DNA from: Desulfoluna limicola
GTDB taxonomy: Bacteria; Desulfobacterota; Desulfobacteria; Desulfobacterales; Desulfolunaceae
Direction: 5' to 3'
Assembly: GCF_021654575.1 (NCBI RefSeq)
Contig: NZ_AP024488.1
Coordinates: 4,549,501-4,613,500 of the forward strand
DNA: 64,000 nt
Positions 49,667-57,699 of the stretch are shown in pieces. A model generated the notes under the pieces. The model searched no databases. It had not been told where the DNA came from and worked only from the letters and a program-made list of their open reading frames with translations. Positions within the stretch are counted from its first letter, which is position 1. Each line of letters starts with the position of its first letter. The position numbers and the translations under genes were made by a program.

Positions 49667-49861
49667 ATGGGCGTTATGAAATATTTTCTCAGCGTTATCG
49701 GAATGGTGATGATCATTGAGGGGCTCCCCTGGTTCGGATTTCCGGGCAGGGCGCGTCAGATCCTTCTGACCCTGGCCTCCCAGCCGGAGAAGCACCTGAG
49801 AGGCATGGGGCTGGCGATGATGCTCGGAGGCCTTGCCCTCGTCTATCTGGCGAACCTTTAG
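49667..49861 (+). CDS. DUF2065 family small membrane protein (YjeT-like)
   Basis: 64 aa. VIGMVMIIEGLPWFGFPGRARQ and GMGLAMMLGGLALVYLANL form two membrane segments around a short polar loop, matching the DUF2065 pattern. Function unknown; an inner-membrane location is expected. The start is ATG 49667 or 49676; neither has a clear ribosome-binding site. A module D repeat begins 22 bp after the stop. Confidence 0.75.
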   Translation: MGVMKYFLSVIGMVMIIEGLPWFGFPGRARQILLTLASQPEKHLRGMGLAMMLGGLALVYLANL

Positions 49862-49883
49862 ACCATTTTTAACTCTTCAGTTC

Positions 49884-50061
49884 GGCTCCGGCGGCCCTGC
49901 CGGGGACCAAACTTTTGCCAATTTTATGAACTGGGTTTGACAAACAGGCCTTGGCGTCAATTTTGATCGCTCAATTCATAGTGATTTTACATATGCTGTC
50001 GACGTGCCTACTACCGGAAAGTTTATGCGGAGCTATTTTCAAAAAGCGACCCGCCGGAGGC
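49884..50061. repeat. Extragenic palindromic element, composite D(+)...C(-)
   Basis: Cap with one change (GGCTCCGGCGG), CCCTGCCGGGGACC, then an AAACTTTTG arm separated from TTTGACAAACAGG by an extra stretch. Right end is inverse C with cap at 50051-50061. Interior resembles that of the copy at 5723-5891. Confidence 0.8.
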
Positions 50062-50120
50062 AGCTTTAAGCTGAAGTGTTACCCCTAAATTATATATTAA
50101 CGGAGCCACCCGAAATAACG

Positions 50121-51173
50121 ATGTACCAACTCAGTGATTACCGATTTGACCTTCCGGAGGAGCTCATAGCGCGCCACCCGGAAAAAGAGCGCACCGATTC
50201 CCGGCTCCTGCACTTAGAGCGCAGCACCGGCGAGTACCACCACCGTAATTTTGCCGACCTGGCGAGCCTCCTGAGCGAAGGGGACCTCCTGGTGGTGAAC
50301 AACACCAGCGTCATCCCCGCTCGGCTCATCGGCCACAAAGAGAGCGGTGGGAAGGTGGAGGTCCTGATCCTGGACTACCGGGAAGGGATGATGGCAAAAG
50401 ACCGCGAAGGCCACTTCTCCTGCCGATGCCTGCTCAAAGCCTCCAAGCGCGTAAAACCGGGCACCCCGATTCACTTCGGCGAAGGGCTTTCAGCGGTGGT
50501 GGAGAGCTTTGACAAGGGGGTCTATCACCTCCGTTTCTTAAGCGAGGGAGACTTCGACGCACAGCTCGAAGCCCACGGCAAAATGCCCCTGCCCCCCTAC
50601 ATCAAACGGGACGCAGACGCCTTTGACAAAAAGACCTACCAGACGGTCTACGCCAAAAACCGAGGCGCTGTTGCCGCCCCCACGGCCGGACTCCACTTCA
50701 CCGAAGCATTCATGAGCGCCATCCGGGCCAAAGGTGTTGAGATTGCCGAGCTCACCCTCCATGTGGGCTACGGCACCTTCGAACCCGTGCGGGTGGACGA
50801 CATCCGGGAACACGACATCCACACCGAATGGTACGAGGTCCCTCAGGAAACCGCCGACGCCATCAACAAGGCCAAGGCCGACGGACGCCGCGTCATCGCT
50901 GTGGGCACCACCTCGGTCCGCACCCTGGAGTTTGCCACCACCGAGGACGGAACCCTTCACCCCGGCGCCGGTGCCTGCAACATCTTCATCTACCCCGGCT
51001 ATAAGTTTAAATGCGTGGACGCCATGGTCACCAACTTCCACACCCCGGAGTCGACCCTCCTCATGCTCGTCTCCGCCTTTGCAGGAAGGGACACCATATT
51101 CAACGCCTACGAAGAAGCCGTCAAACACCGCTACCGCTTCTTCAGCTACGGCGATGCGATGTTTATCGCGTAG
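50121..51173 (+). CDS. queA: S-adenosylmethionine:tRNA ribosyltransferase-isomerase
   Basis: 350 aa from ATG 50121, giving the typical MYQLSDYRFDLPEELIARHP opening. VVNNTSVIPARLIG, AAPTAGLHFTEAFM and FHTPESTLLMLVSAFAG are QueA signatures. It transfers and rearranges ribose from SAM to make epoxyqueuosine in tRNA. The tgt gene follows on the same strand, separated by a repeat pair, so the two queuosine steps lie together. Confidence 0.96.
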   Translation: MYQLSDYRFDLPEELIARHPEKERTDSRLLHLERSTGEYHHRNFADLASLLSEGDLLVVNNTSVIPARLIGHKESGGKVEVLILDYREGMMAKDREGHFSCRCLLKASKRVKPGTPIHFGEGLSAVVESFDKGVYHLRFLSEGDFDAQLEAHGKMPLPPYIKRDADAFDKKTYQTVYAKNRGAVAAPTAGLHFTEAFMSAIRAKGVEIAELTLHVGYGTFEPVRVDDIREHDIHTEWYEVPQETADAINKAKADGRRVIAVGTTSVRTLEFATTEDGTLHPGAGACNIFIYPGYKFKCVDAMVTNFHTPESTLLMLVSAFAGRDTIFNAYEEAVKHRYRFFSYGDAMFIA

Positions 51174-51193
51174 GTGCAAGCCCTGAAAAGCAA

Positions 51194-51468
51194 GCCTCCG
51201 GCGGCGAGGTGAGCCACCTCGAAAGCTTATTGCGAATGCACTTTGCCCCTCGTTCCTCGGGTCAAATTGCATTCGCCTTCGGCTCGGGCTTCGCCCGACT
51301 ATACCACTGGAGGCCCCTCAAGTAGAATCACAAGGGCCACCACCATGATGGCACTCAACCTTGAAATCCACGGGCGAAGCCCGTACGCGAATGTGGAGGG
51401 GCGAGGAACGAGCCTCGGAGCATTCGCAATCCTGGGGTGCAGGGGCTCAGCCCCTGCCCGCCGGAGGC
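51194..51468. repeat. Extragenic palindromic element, composite B(+)...A(-)
   Basis: Left: cap, CGAGGTGAGCCACCTCG and core with GCGAATGCA/TGCATTCGC. Right: a second core with the GCGAGGAACGAGC loop, GCAGGGGCTCAGCCCCTGC and the cap at 51458-51468. It occupies the 318-bp gap between queA (stop 20 bp before) and tgt (start 23 bp after). Confidence 0.9.
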
Positions 51469-51491
51469 AGCTTTTTATAAAAAGGACCAAG

Positions 51492-52619
51492 ATGAGACTT
51501 ACATATACCAAAGAGGCCCAGTCGACGGAGTGTCGGGCGCGGGCAGCAACGATTAAAACGCGTCGGGGGGAGATCAAGACCCCTATTTTCATGCCAGTGG
51601 GCACGGTGGGGTCTGTGAAGGCCGTTTCGGTGGAGGACCTTGAGGAAGCGGGAGCGCAGATCATTCTGGGCAACACCTACCATTTGTATCTTCGTCCGGG
51701 AACGGAGGTTCTGGATGTGTTTGGGGGACTCCATGATTTCATGAAGTGGAAGGGCCCCATCTTAACGGACAGCGGCGGTTTTCAGTTTTTCTCCCTGGCC
51801 AAGCTCACCAAGCGGACCGAGCAGGGGGTCTCTTTTCAGTCCCACATTGACGGCTCCCGGCATGTCTTCACCCCGGAAAAATCCATTGAGGTGCAGAACC
51901 ACATCGACTCGGACATCATGATGTGCCTGGACGAGTGCACGCCGTACCCCTCGGATTTTAAGGCCACCAAAGAGTCCATGGAGCTCACCACCCGCTGGGC
52001 CCAACGCTGCTACGACTTCTGGCAGCAGGAGACCGACCTTCGCAACAACGCCTTCGGCATCGTTCAGGGGGGAATGTACAAGGACCTTCGCTCCGCCTCG
52101 GTGGAGCAGATCTGCGGCATCGATTTCCCCGGCTACTCCATCGGCGGCCTTTCCGTGGGCGAGCCCAAGGAGCTGATGATGGAGATGGGCGAGCACACCC
52201 TGGCCCTGATGCCGGAAGAGAAGCCCCGGTACATCATGGGCGTGGGCACCCCCTCGGACATCGTGGAGCTCGTCTCCATGGGCGCCGACATGTTCGACTG
52301 CGTCATGCCCAGCCGAAATGCCCGAAACGGAAAGCTCTTCACCTCCGAAGGGGCCGTTAATATCGCCAACGCACGGTATCAGAAGGATGAAAAACCCCTG
52401 GACCCTGCCTGCACCTGCTACACCTGCCGAAACTACTCCAGGGCGTACCTGAGGCACCTCTTTAAGTCCAAAGAACTTCTCGGCTCCCGTCTCAACACCA
52501 TCCACAACATTCACTACTACATGAACCTCGTGGGTGAAATCCGGCAGGCCATCATGGATGACCGCTTCATGGAGTGGCGCAGAGGCTTCTACGCTGCCAT
52601 GGAAGGCGGAATCCAATAA
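51492..52619 (+). CDS. tgt: Queuine tRNA-ribosyltransferase (tRNA-guanine transglycosylase)
   Basis: 375 aa. ILTDSGGFQFFSLAKL and SIGGLSVGEPKELM are the substrate-binding motifs; the nucleophilic aspartate is in MFDCVMPSRNARNG; zinc ligands are CTCYTCRNYS and a following His. It swaps G34 of tRNA for preQ1. ATG 51492 follows AAAGGACC; the open frame to 51243 only reads the repeat. It works with QueA in queuosine synthesis. Confidence 0.97.
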   Translation: MRLTYTKEAQSTECRARAATIKTRRGEIKTPIFMPVGTVGSVKAVSVEDLEEAGAQIILGNTYHLYLRPGTEVLDVFGGLHDFMKWKGPILTDSGGFQFFSLAKLTKRTEQGVSFQSHIDGSRHVFTPEKSIEVQNHIDSDIMMCLDECTPYPSDFKATKESMELTTRWAQRCYDFWQQETDLRNNAFGIVQGGMYKDLRSASVEQICGIDFPGYSIGGLSVGEPKELMMEMGEHTLALMPEEKPRYIMGVGTPSDIVELVSMGADMFDCVMPSRNARNGKLFTSEGAVNIANARYQKDEKPLDPACTCYTCRNYSRAYLRHLFKSKELLGSRLNTIHNIHYYMNLVGEIRQAIMDDRFMEWRRGFYAAMEGGIQ

Positions 52620-52641
52620 GGTCGGAACAATTAGAAAACAT

Positions 52642-52726
52642 GCCTCCGGCGGCAAGGTGAGCCACCTTGAAAGCAGATTGCCAATGGGCGTTGCCCCTCG
52701 TTCCTCGGGGCAACGCCCATTGGCGT
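52642..52726 (+). repeat. Extragenic palindromic element, single module B with perfect core hairpin
   Basis: Cap, CAAGGTGAGCCACCTTG, then an 18-bp perfect stem GCCAATGGGCGTTGCCCC with the conserved loop TCGTTCCTC. It starts 22 bp after the tgt stop. Between it and the next element at 53041 nothing is recognised. Confidence 0.9.
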
Positions 52727-53040
52727 TTACCTCGAGGACCTGCCAATGCTGTCATACCAAATTGTTGGCACATGGCTGCTCCACAACCGCCAACTGGTAG
52801 CCTACCTCTGATTGTCCCCACATGCCTCGGACAAACTCATTGCTCTTCGCCATCTCTACCTCCCCCTACACAAACGAGCGTCCGCACAACAGGTGCCCCA
52901 TGCGTGGGTTCACCTCCTCCTGCTTTCATGGATTATAGCGATCTCACGCAGTCGACTCGGATAAATTCCTTTGATTTCCCCACTCATCATGTGAAATAAA
53001 AGTATGTCAAAGATGCAAACCGAACGTAACTATTCAATTC

Positions 53041-53221
53041 ACCTCCGGCGGGTAGCTTTTTGAAATGAGATCCAAAAACTTTCCGGTTGCCGTTACCTTT
53101 CCACTCAGCCCAGCAGGGAATGAGAGTATGGTTTGCGACTCCGGTAGTGAAGGCGACTATATTTTCAAGACCTGTTCGCAAACTTTTCAAAAGTTTGGCC
53201 CCCGGCAGGGCCGCCGGAGGC
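53041..53221. repeat. Extragenic palindromic element, composite C(+)...D(-)
   Basis: Left module C (GTAGCTTTTTGAAATGAGA), interior TTCCGGTTGCCG and a degraded version of the central palindrome, right inverse module D (CAAACTTTTCAAAAGTTTG, CCGGCAGGGCCGCCGGAGG). Confidence 0.85.
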
Positions 53222-53322
53222 AACAATGAGCTGAATAGTTACAACCGAAGATATATTGCGGCTGTTACGATCAAGCCGAATTCATTTCTCACCAGTTTAA
53301 ACCCCACGGACCGGAGGTTTCC

Positions 53323-54510
53323 ATGACCATTTCGACAAAGATCAAAGGCGCCATCGAAAAATCATCATTCATCCGCAAAATGTTTGAAGAGGGAGCTCGC
53401 CTCAAGGCAGAGCACGGAGCGGACAATGTGTACGACTTCAGCCTTGGAAACCCCTACCTTGCTCCCCCGGCCAAGTTTAAAGAGACCCTTATCAAGGTGG
53501 CCGAATCTTCTGGCGAAGGCGTTCACTCCTACATGCCCAACACCGGTTATCCCTTTGTGCGTAAGGCCGTGGCGGGTTTTGTCTCCCAGCAGCAGGAGGT
53601 GACCTTGGATGAGAACGACATCGTCATGACCTGCGGAGCGGCCGGTGCCCTCAACGTGGTCCTTAAGACCCTCATGGACCCCGGTGACGAGGTGGTCTGC
53701 CCGGCTCCTTACTTCGTGGAGTACAACTTCTACGCCGACAACCACGGCGGGGTGGTCCGCACCGTCAAGACCAATGCGGATTTCACCCTCGACCTTGGCG
53801 CCATTGAAGAGGCGATCTCCGAAAAAACCAAAGCCGTCCTCATCAACACCCCCAACAACCCCACGGGCCAAGTGTATGACAAGGCCAGCCTCGATGCCCT
53901 GGGCGAGATGCTCGCAAAGAAGAGCCGTGAAGTCGGTCACCCCATCGTGCTTATTTCCGATGAGCCCTATCGAAAGATCACCTACAACGGCATCGATGTG
54001 CCCTCCATCATGACCAGCTATCAGAACAGCGTGGTGGTGACCTCCTACTCCAAGGACATCTCCATTCCCGGTGAGCGTATCGGCTACATCGCCATCCACC
54101 CCGACTTCGAGGGAAAGGGCGTTTTCCTCGGCGGGCTGGCTCTGTGCAACCGCATCCTGGGCTATGTCAACGCCCCGGCCATCATGCAGCGCGTGGTTGC
54201 CGAAATCCAAGGGGTCAACGTGGACATGACCCCGTATGAGAAAAACCGCCAGCTCCTCGTGGATGGCCTCACCGAAGCCGGTTACGAGTTCACCGCCCCC
54301 AAAGGCGCGTTCTATCTCTTCCCCAAGGCCCCCATCGAAGACGATGTGGCCTTCGTCGGCGAGCTTCAGAAGGAACTGATCCTCGTGGTCCCTGGCAGTG
54401 GCTTTGCAGGGCCCGGCCATTTCCGTATCTCTTTCTGTGTGGATGAGAAAACCATCAAAGGTGCCCTCCCCGGGTTTAAAAAGGTCATGGAGAAATACAA
54501 AAAAGTCTGA
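53323..54510 (+). CDS. Pyridoxal-phosphate-dependent aminotransferase, class I/II
   Basis: 395 aa. The cofactor lysine is Lys244 in SYSKDISIPGERIGY; NTPNNPTG, SDEPYRKI and the C-terminal FRISFCVDE arginine are the other fold-type I landmarks. Substrate not assigned; the family includes aspartate, alanine and aromatic aminotransferases. ATG 53323 follows GGAGG at 5 nt. It stands alone, with repeats upstream and a large hairpin downstream. Confidence 0.92.
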   Translation: MTISTKIKGAIEKSSFIRKMFEEGARLKAEHGADNVYDFSLGNPYLAPPAKFKETLIKVAESSGEGVHSYMPNTGYPFVRKAVAGFVSQQQEVTLDENDIVMTCGAAGALNVVLKTLMDPGDEVVCPAPYFVEYNFYADNHGGVVRTVKTNADFTLDLGAIEEAISEKTKAVLINTPNNPTGQVYDKASLDALGEMLAKKSREVGHPIVLISDEPYRKITYNGIDVPSIMTSYQNSVVVTSYSKDISIPGERIGYIAIHPDFEGKGVFLGGLALCNRILGYVNAPAIMQRVVAEIQGVNVDMTPYEKNRQLLVDGLTEAGYEFTAPKGAFYLFPKAPIEDDVAFVGELQKELILVVPGSGFAGPGHFRISFCVDEKTIKGALPGFKKVMEKYKKV

Positions 54511-54592
54511 TTTTACAACGAAAGCCGGACCAACACCGGGCTCAAGGAGCCCCTTAAGCGACACCTGCCCGGGGCGATTTCAGCGGTTACCG

Positions 54593-54626
54593 AGCGGAAA
54601 GATGTTTACTCCTGCATCTTTCCGCT
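54593..54626. terminator. Hairpin after the aminotransferase gene
   Basis: AGCGGAAAGATG-n10-CATCTTTCCGCT: 12-bp perfect stem 83 bp past the stop, without a following T-run. Possible 3' end or processing structure. Confidence 0.45.
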
Positions 54627-54845
54627 GTCCCCGTGGTACGCTGTGAGCAAAAATAAAACCCGGCCACCCATAATTACTCACAATTACCACCACATGCGGA
54701 TTACTTCACATTTCCCCGCTCCACCTGCCAAGAGCCTAAACCCGCCCCTTCTGCATTCATGAGTCCCACAGTTTGAAACGCTCCCGCCCCCTATGCCCCT
54801 CGTTATTTGGCGGATATCGTCCTACAATATCTCAATATTTTTTAC

Positions 54846-54876
54846 TTGACATTATGACGCAAATATACAAGATTAT
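54846..54876 (+). promoter_or_regulatory. Possible promoter of the oad operon
   Basis: TTGACA (54846-54851) and GATTAT (54871-54876) with a long 19-bp spacer; AAGATT at 17 bp is the alternative. It would give a leader of about 430 nt. Confidence 0.4.
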
Positions 54877-54979
54877 TCGATTCTAGTAATATATTTACAC
54901 GTGCCTTTACGGCCGTAGCCTCGATATAAACGATACATTCAGCCTACGCCTGACGATAAAAAAGGAAAGGGCGTCCTCT

Positions 54980-55165
54980 TTGAAGGTGATGATTTTTCAC
55001 CATACCGGGAGTACTGCCTCTTGAGGTTCGTGGCCCCTTGCATACCCTGTAAGGGAAGACGACCTGCCTTAACGATATAGAAATTGATGCGCGAATGCCC
55101 CCTGCCCGAGGGATACGGGCAGGGACCATTTGGCATATTTTGATGCCCTGGCAACAGGGCATCAC
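54980..55165 (+). ncRNA. Structured leader region upstream of the oad genes
   Basis: A string of stems: GGTGA-n7-TCACC, CCTCTTGAGG, CCCTTGCA-n5-TGTAAGGG (one wobble), CCCTGCCCG-n7-CGGGCAGGG (9 bp) and GATGCCCTG-GCAA-CAGGGCATC (9 bp with a GNRA loop, 55142-55163). No match to a riboswitch class I know. The rest of the 800-bp gap 54511-55313 shows no gene. Confidence 0.4.
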
Positions 55166-55313
55166 CATGAAGAAGATGCTTTCGAACCGGCGCGGCCCTG
55201 GCCGTCCATGGGATGTATCGACCGCACCGTCGACCCCATGGATTCACCATGAGGATCTAACGTGAAGCGCCGAAGACGGAAGACATCGATTATTATTGTG
55301 GAGGGGATAGACT

Positions 55314-55550
55314 ATGATTGTTGAAGGTCTGGGATTGATGGTTGCGGGTATGGGGGTGGTCTTCGCTTTTTTGACCCTCCTTGTCTACGCGATGAAAATC
55401 TCGGCAAAGGTACTTGAGCGTTTTGCCGATGCCGAAGTGAAGAGTGGACCTTTGGGGACAACAAAAACAGCGGTTATTCAGCAGGCAGGAGATGAGCTCG
55501 CTGAGATCGCGGTGGCCATTGCGGCTGTAAAAGCCTGCGCACGCAGCTAA
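55314..55550 (+). CDS. OadG-family sodium-pump decarboxylase gamma-like subunit
   Basis: 78 aa. A single N-terminal membrane helix (GLGLMVAGMGVVFAFLTLLVYAM) followed by a polar tail, as in gamma subunits of oxaloacetate or methylmalonyl-CoA decarboxylase pumps. It probably anchors the carboxyltransferase to the beta subunit. ATG 55314 follows GGAGGGG. The carboxyltransferase gene begins 18 bp after its stop. Confidence 0.82.
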   Translation: MIVEGLGLMVAGMGVVFAFLTLLVYAMKISAKVLERFADAEVKSGPLGTTKTAVIQQAGDELAEIAVAIAAVKACARS

Positions 55551-55568
55551 CGAAAGGGATAGAAGATT

Positions 55569-57662
55569 ATGGCTAAGAAATTAGTGCGGTTCATGAACAC
55601 AGCGTTTCGTGATGGTTTTCAGTCAGTTTACGGAGCGAGAGTTTTTACTGACGATTTTATTCCCGCCGTTGAAGCAGCAGCTGCGGCAGGGTGTAACTAC
55701 TTTGAAGCAGGCGGCGGCGCCCGTTTTCAGGCACTCTATTTTTACAGCAACGAGTGTGCCTTTGACATGATGGATCGGTTCCGTGCAGCTGCCGGCCCCG
55801 ATGCGGACCTTCAGACCCTGGCCCGAGGCATCAACGTGGTGGCCCTGGACTCTCAGCCCAAGGACGTCATCAAGCTTCACGCCGAAATGTTCAAAAAGCA
55901 CGGCATCTCCACCATTCGTAACTTTGATGCCTTGAACGACGTCAACAACCTCATCTACAGCGGGCAGTGCATCGCCGAGGCCGGTCTCAACCACCAGGTG
56001 GTCATCTCCATGATGGCCCTGCCTCCCGGCTGCACCGGCGCCCATGATGCGGACTTCTACGTCGATATGCTCAAGCAGATCATGGACGCGGACATTCCCT
56101 ATCACTCCATCTGCTTCAAAGACGCTTCCGGAACCAGCTTCCCGGCCACCGTCTACGAGACCATCAAGCGGGCCAAGGAGATCCTTCCTGCGGACATCCC
56201 CGTACAGTTCCACACCCATGACACCGCCGGTATCGGCGTTATCGGGTACAAAGCAGCCCTGGACGCGGGCGTGGACGTCATCGACCTCTCCATGGCTCCC
56301 TGCTCCGGCGGCACCTGCCAGCCGGACATCATGACCATGTGGCACGCCCTGCGCGGCACCGAATACGAGCTCGACGTGGACATCGACAAAATCCGTGAAG
56401 CGGAAGAGGTCTTCAAGGAGTGCATGAAAGACTACTTCCTGCCCCCCGAAGCCAAAGCGGTAGAGCCCATCATTCCGTGGTCTCCCATGCCCGGCGGCGC
56501 CCTGACGGCCAACTCACAGATGATGCGTGACAACAACATCATGGACCGTTTCCCCGAGGTGATCGAAGCCATGGACGAAGTGGTTCGCCGCGGTGGTTTC
56601 GGCACCTCCGTTACCCCCGTGAGCCAGTTCTACTTCCAGCAGGCCTTCAACAACGTCATGATGGGCAAATGGAATAAGATCGCTGAAGGCTACGGCAAGA
56701 TGGTCCTCGGCTACTTCGGCAAGACCCCCGTTGCCCCCGATGCGGAAATCGTCAAGATCGCTTCCGAGCAGCTGGGCCTTGAGCCCACCACCCGAAGCCC
56801 CCTTGAGATCAACGAAGAAGATCCCACCAAGGGCCTTGCACCTGCGAAGAAGAAACTTGAAGAGAATGGCCTTCCCACCACCGATGAGAACATCTTCATC
56901 ACAGCATCCTGCGGTGACAAGGGCATCAACTACCTTCTCGGCAAAGCCACCATCGGCGTCCGCAAGAACGCTCCCGAAGCCAAGCCCGAGACCAAGGAAG
57001 CCCCGGAAGGCTACACCGTCAGCGTCGGTGGCAACACCTACGCCGTCAAACTTGACGGAAACACCGCCGTGGTCAACGGAAAAACATACAACATCAACGT
57101 CGCCGAAGGCCTTGCCGCTGCCCCCGCAGCCGCTGTGGCCACTGCGCCCGGGGCAACCGAAGCCGTCAAGGCTCAGATGCCCGGTGCCGTGGTCCGTATC
57201 GTCGCAGGAAAAGGCACCCAGGTAAAAGCCGGTGACACCCTGCTCGTTCAGGAAGCCATGAAAATGGAAGTGGAGGTGAAAGCCCCCGTGGACGGTACCG
57301 TTGCCGATATCCTCGTTGCCACCGGCGATCAGGTGAACGCAGACCAGGTCCTTGTCCAGATTCAAACGGCCGGTGCACCCGTTGCAGCCCCTGCGGCGGC
57401 CCCTGCTCCTGCTCCTGCAGCAGCTGCGCCTGCTCTCGCCGCCACCGGTGGAGAAGAGGTTAAGGCACAGATGCCCGGCGCCGTCGTCAAAGTCCTGGTA
57501 GCCAGTGGCTCCGCCGTTAAGGCTGGAGACACTCTGCTCGTTCAGGAGGCCATGAAGATGGAAGTGGAGGTGAAATCCCCCGTGGACGGCACCGTTGCAA
57601 GCGTGTCTGTTGCCGCTGGCGACCAGGTGGCATCCGGCCAGAGTCTGGTCACCATCGCCTAA
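55569..57662 (+). CDS. Carboxyltransferase (oxaloacetate decarboxylase alpha / pyruvate carboxylase B type) with two biotinyl domains
   Basis: 697 aa, about 100 longer than usual. The TIM-barrel carboxyltransferase domain opens with FMNTAFRDGFQS and has CFKDASG (carboxylation-site lysine) and FHTHDTAGIG (metal histidines). After a helical region come two complete biotin-attachment domains in tandem, each with VQEAMKMEVEVK: biotin lysines Lys565 and Lys663, separated by an Ala/Pro linker. Most relatives have one. It moves a carboxyl group between pyruvate/oxaloacetate and biotin, with Na+-pump and acyl-CoA carboxylase subunits next to it. It is co-transcribed with the gamma- and beta-like genes. 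Confidence 0.93.
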   Translation: MAKKLVRFMNTAFRDGFQSVYGARVFTDDFIPAVEAAAAAGCNYFEAGGGARFQALYFYSNECAFDMMDRFRAAAGPDADLQTLARGINVVALDSQPKDVIKLHAEMFKKHGISTIRNFDALNDVNNLIYSGQCIAEAGLNHQVVISMMALPPGCTGAHDADFYVDMLKQIMDADIPYHSICFKDASGTSFPATVYETIKRAKEILPADIPVQFHTHDTAGIGVIGYKAALDAGVDVIDLSMAPCSGGTCQPDIMTMWHALRGTEYELDVDIDKIREAEEVFKECMKDYFLPPEAKAVEPIIPWSPMPGGALTANSQMMRDNNIMDRFPEVIEAMDEVVRRGGFGTSVTPVSQFYFQQAFNNVMMGKWNKIAEGYGKMVLGYFGKTPVAPDAEIVKIASEQLGLEPTTRSPLEINEEDPTKGLAPAKKKLEENGLPTTDENIFITASCGDKGINYLLGKATIGVRKNAPEAKPETKEAPEGYTVSVGGNTYAVKLDGNTAVVNGKTYNINVAEGLAAAPAAAVATAPGATEAVKAQMPGAVVRIVAGKGTQVKAGDTLLVQEAMKMEVEVKAPVDGTVADILVATGDQVNADQVLVQIQTAGAPVAAPAAAPAPAPAAAAPALAATGGEEVKAQMPGAVVKVLVASGSAVKAGDTLLVQEAMKMEVEVKSPVDGTVASVSVAAGDQVASGQSLVTIA

Positions 57663-57699
57663 GGGTAATTCACAACGACTGAACGAACAGGATAGAACC

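Noticed and set aside
51243..51491. N-terminal extension of tgt
   Set aside because: Reads the B-A repeat pair; conserved start and ribosome-binding site lie at 51492.
54980..55165. 6S RNA or a known riboswitch in the oad leader
   Set aside because: A row of separate stems, not the single long rod with central bubble of 6S RNA, and no known ligand-binding core seen.
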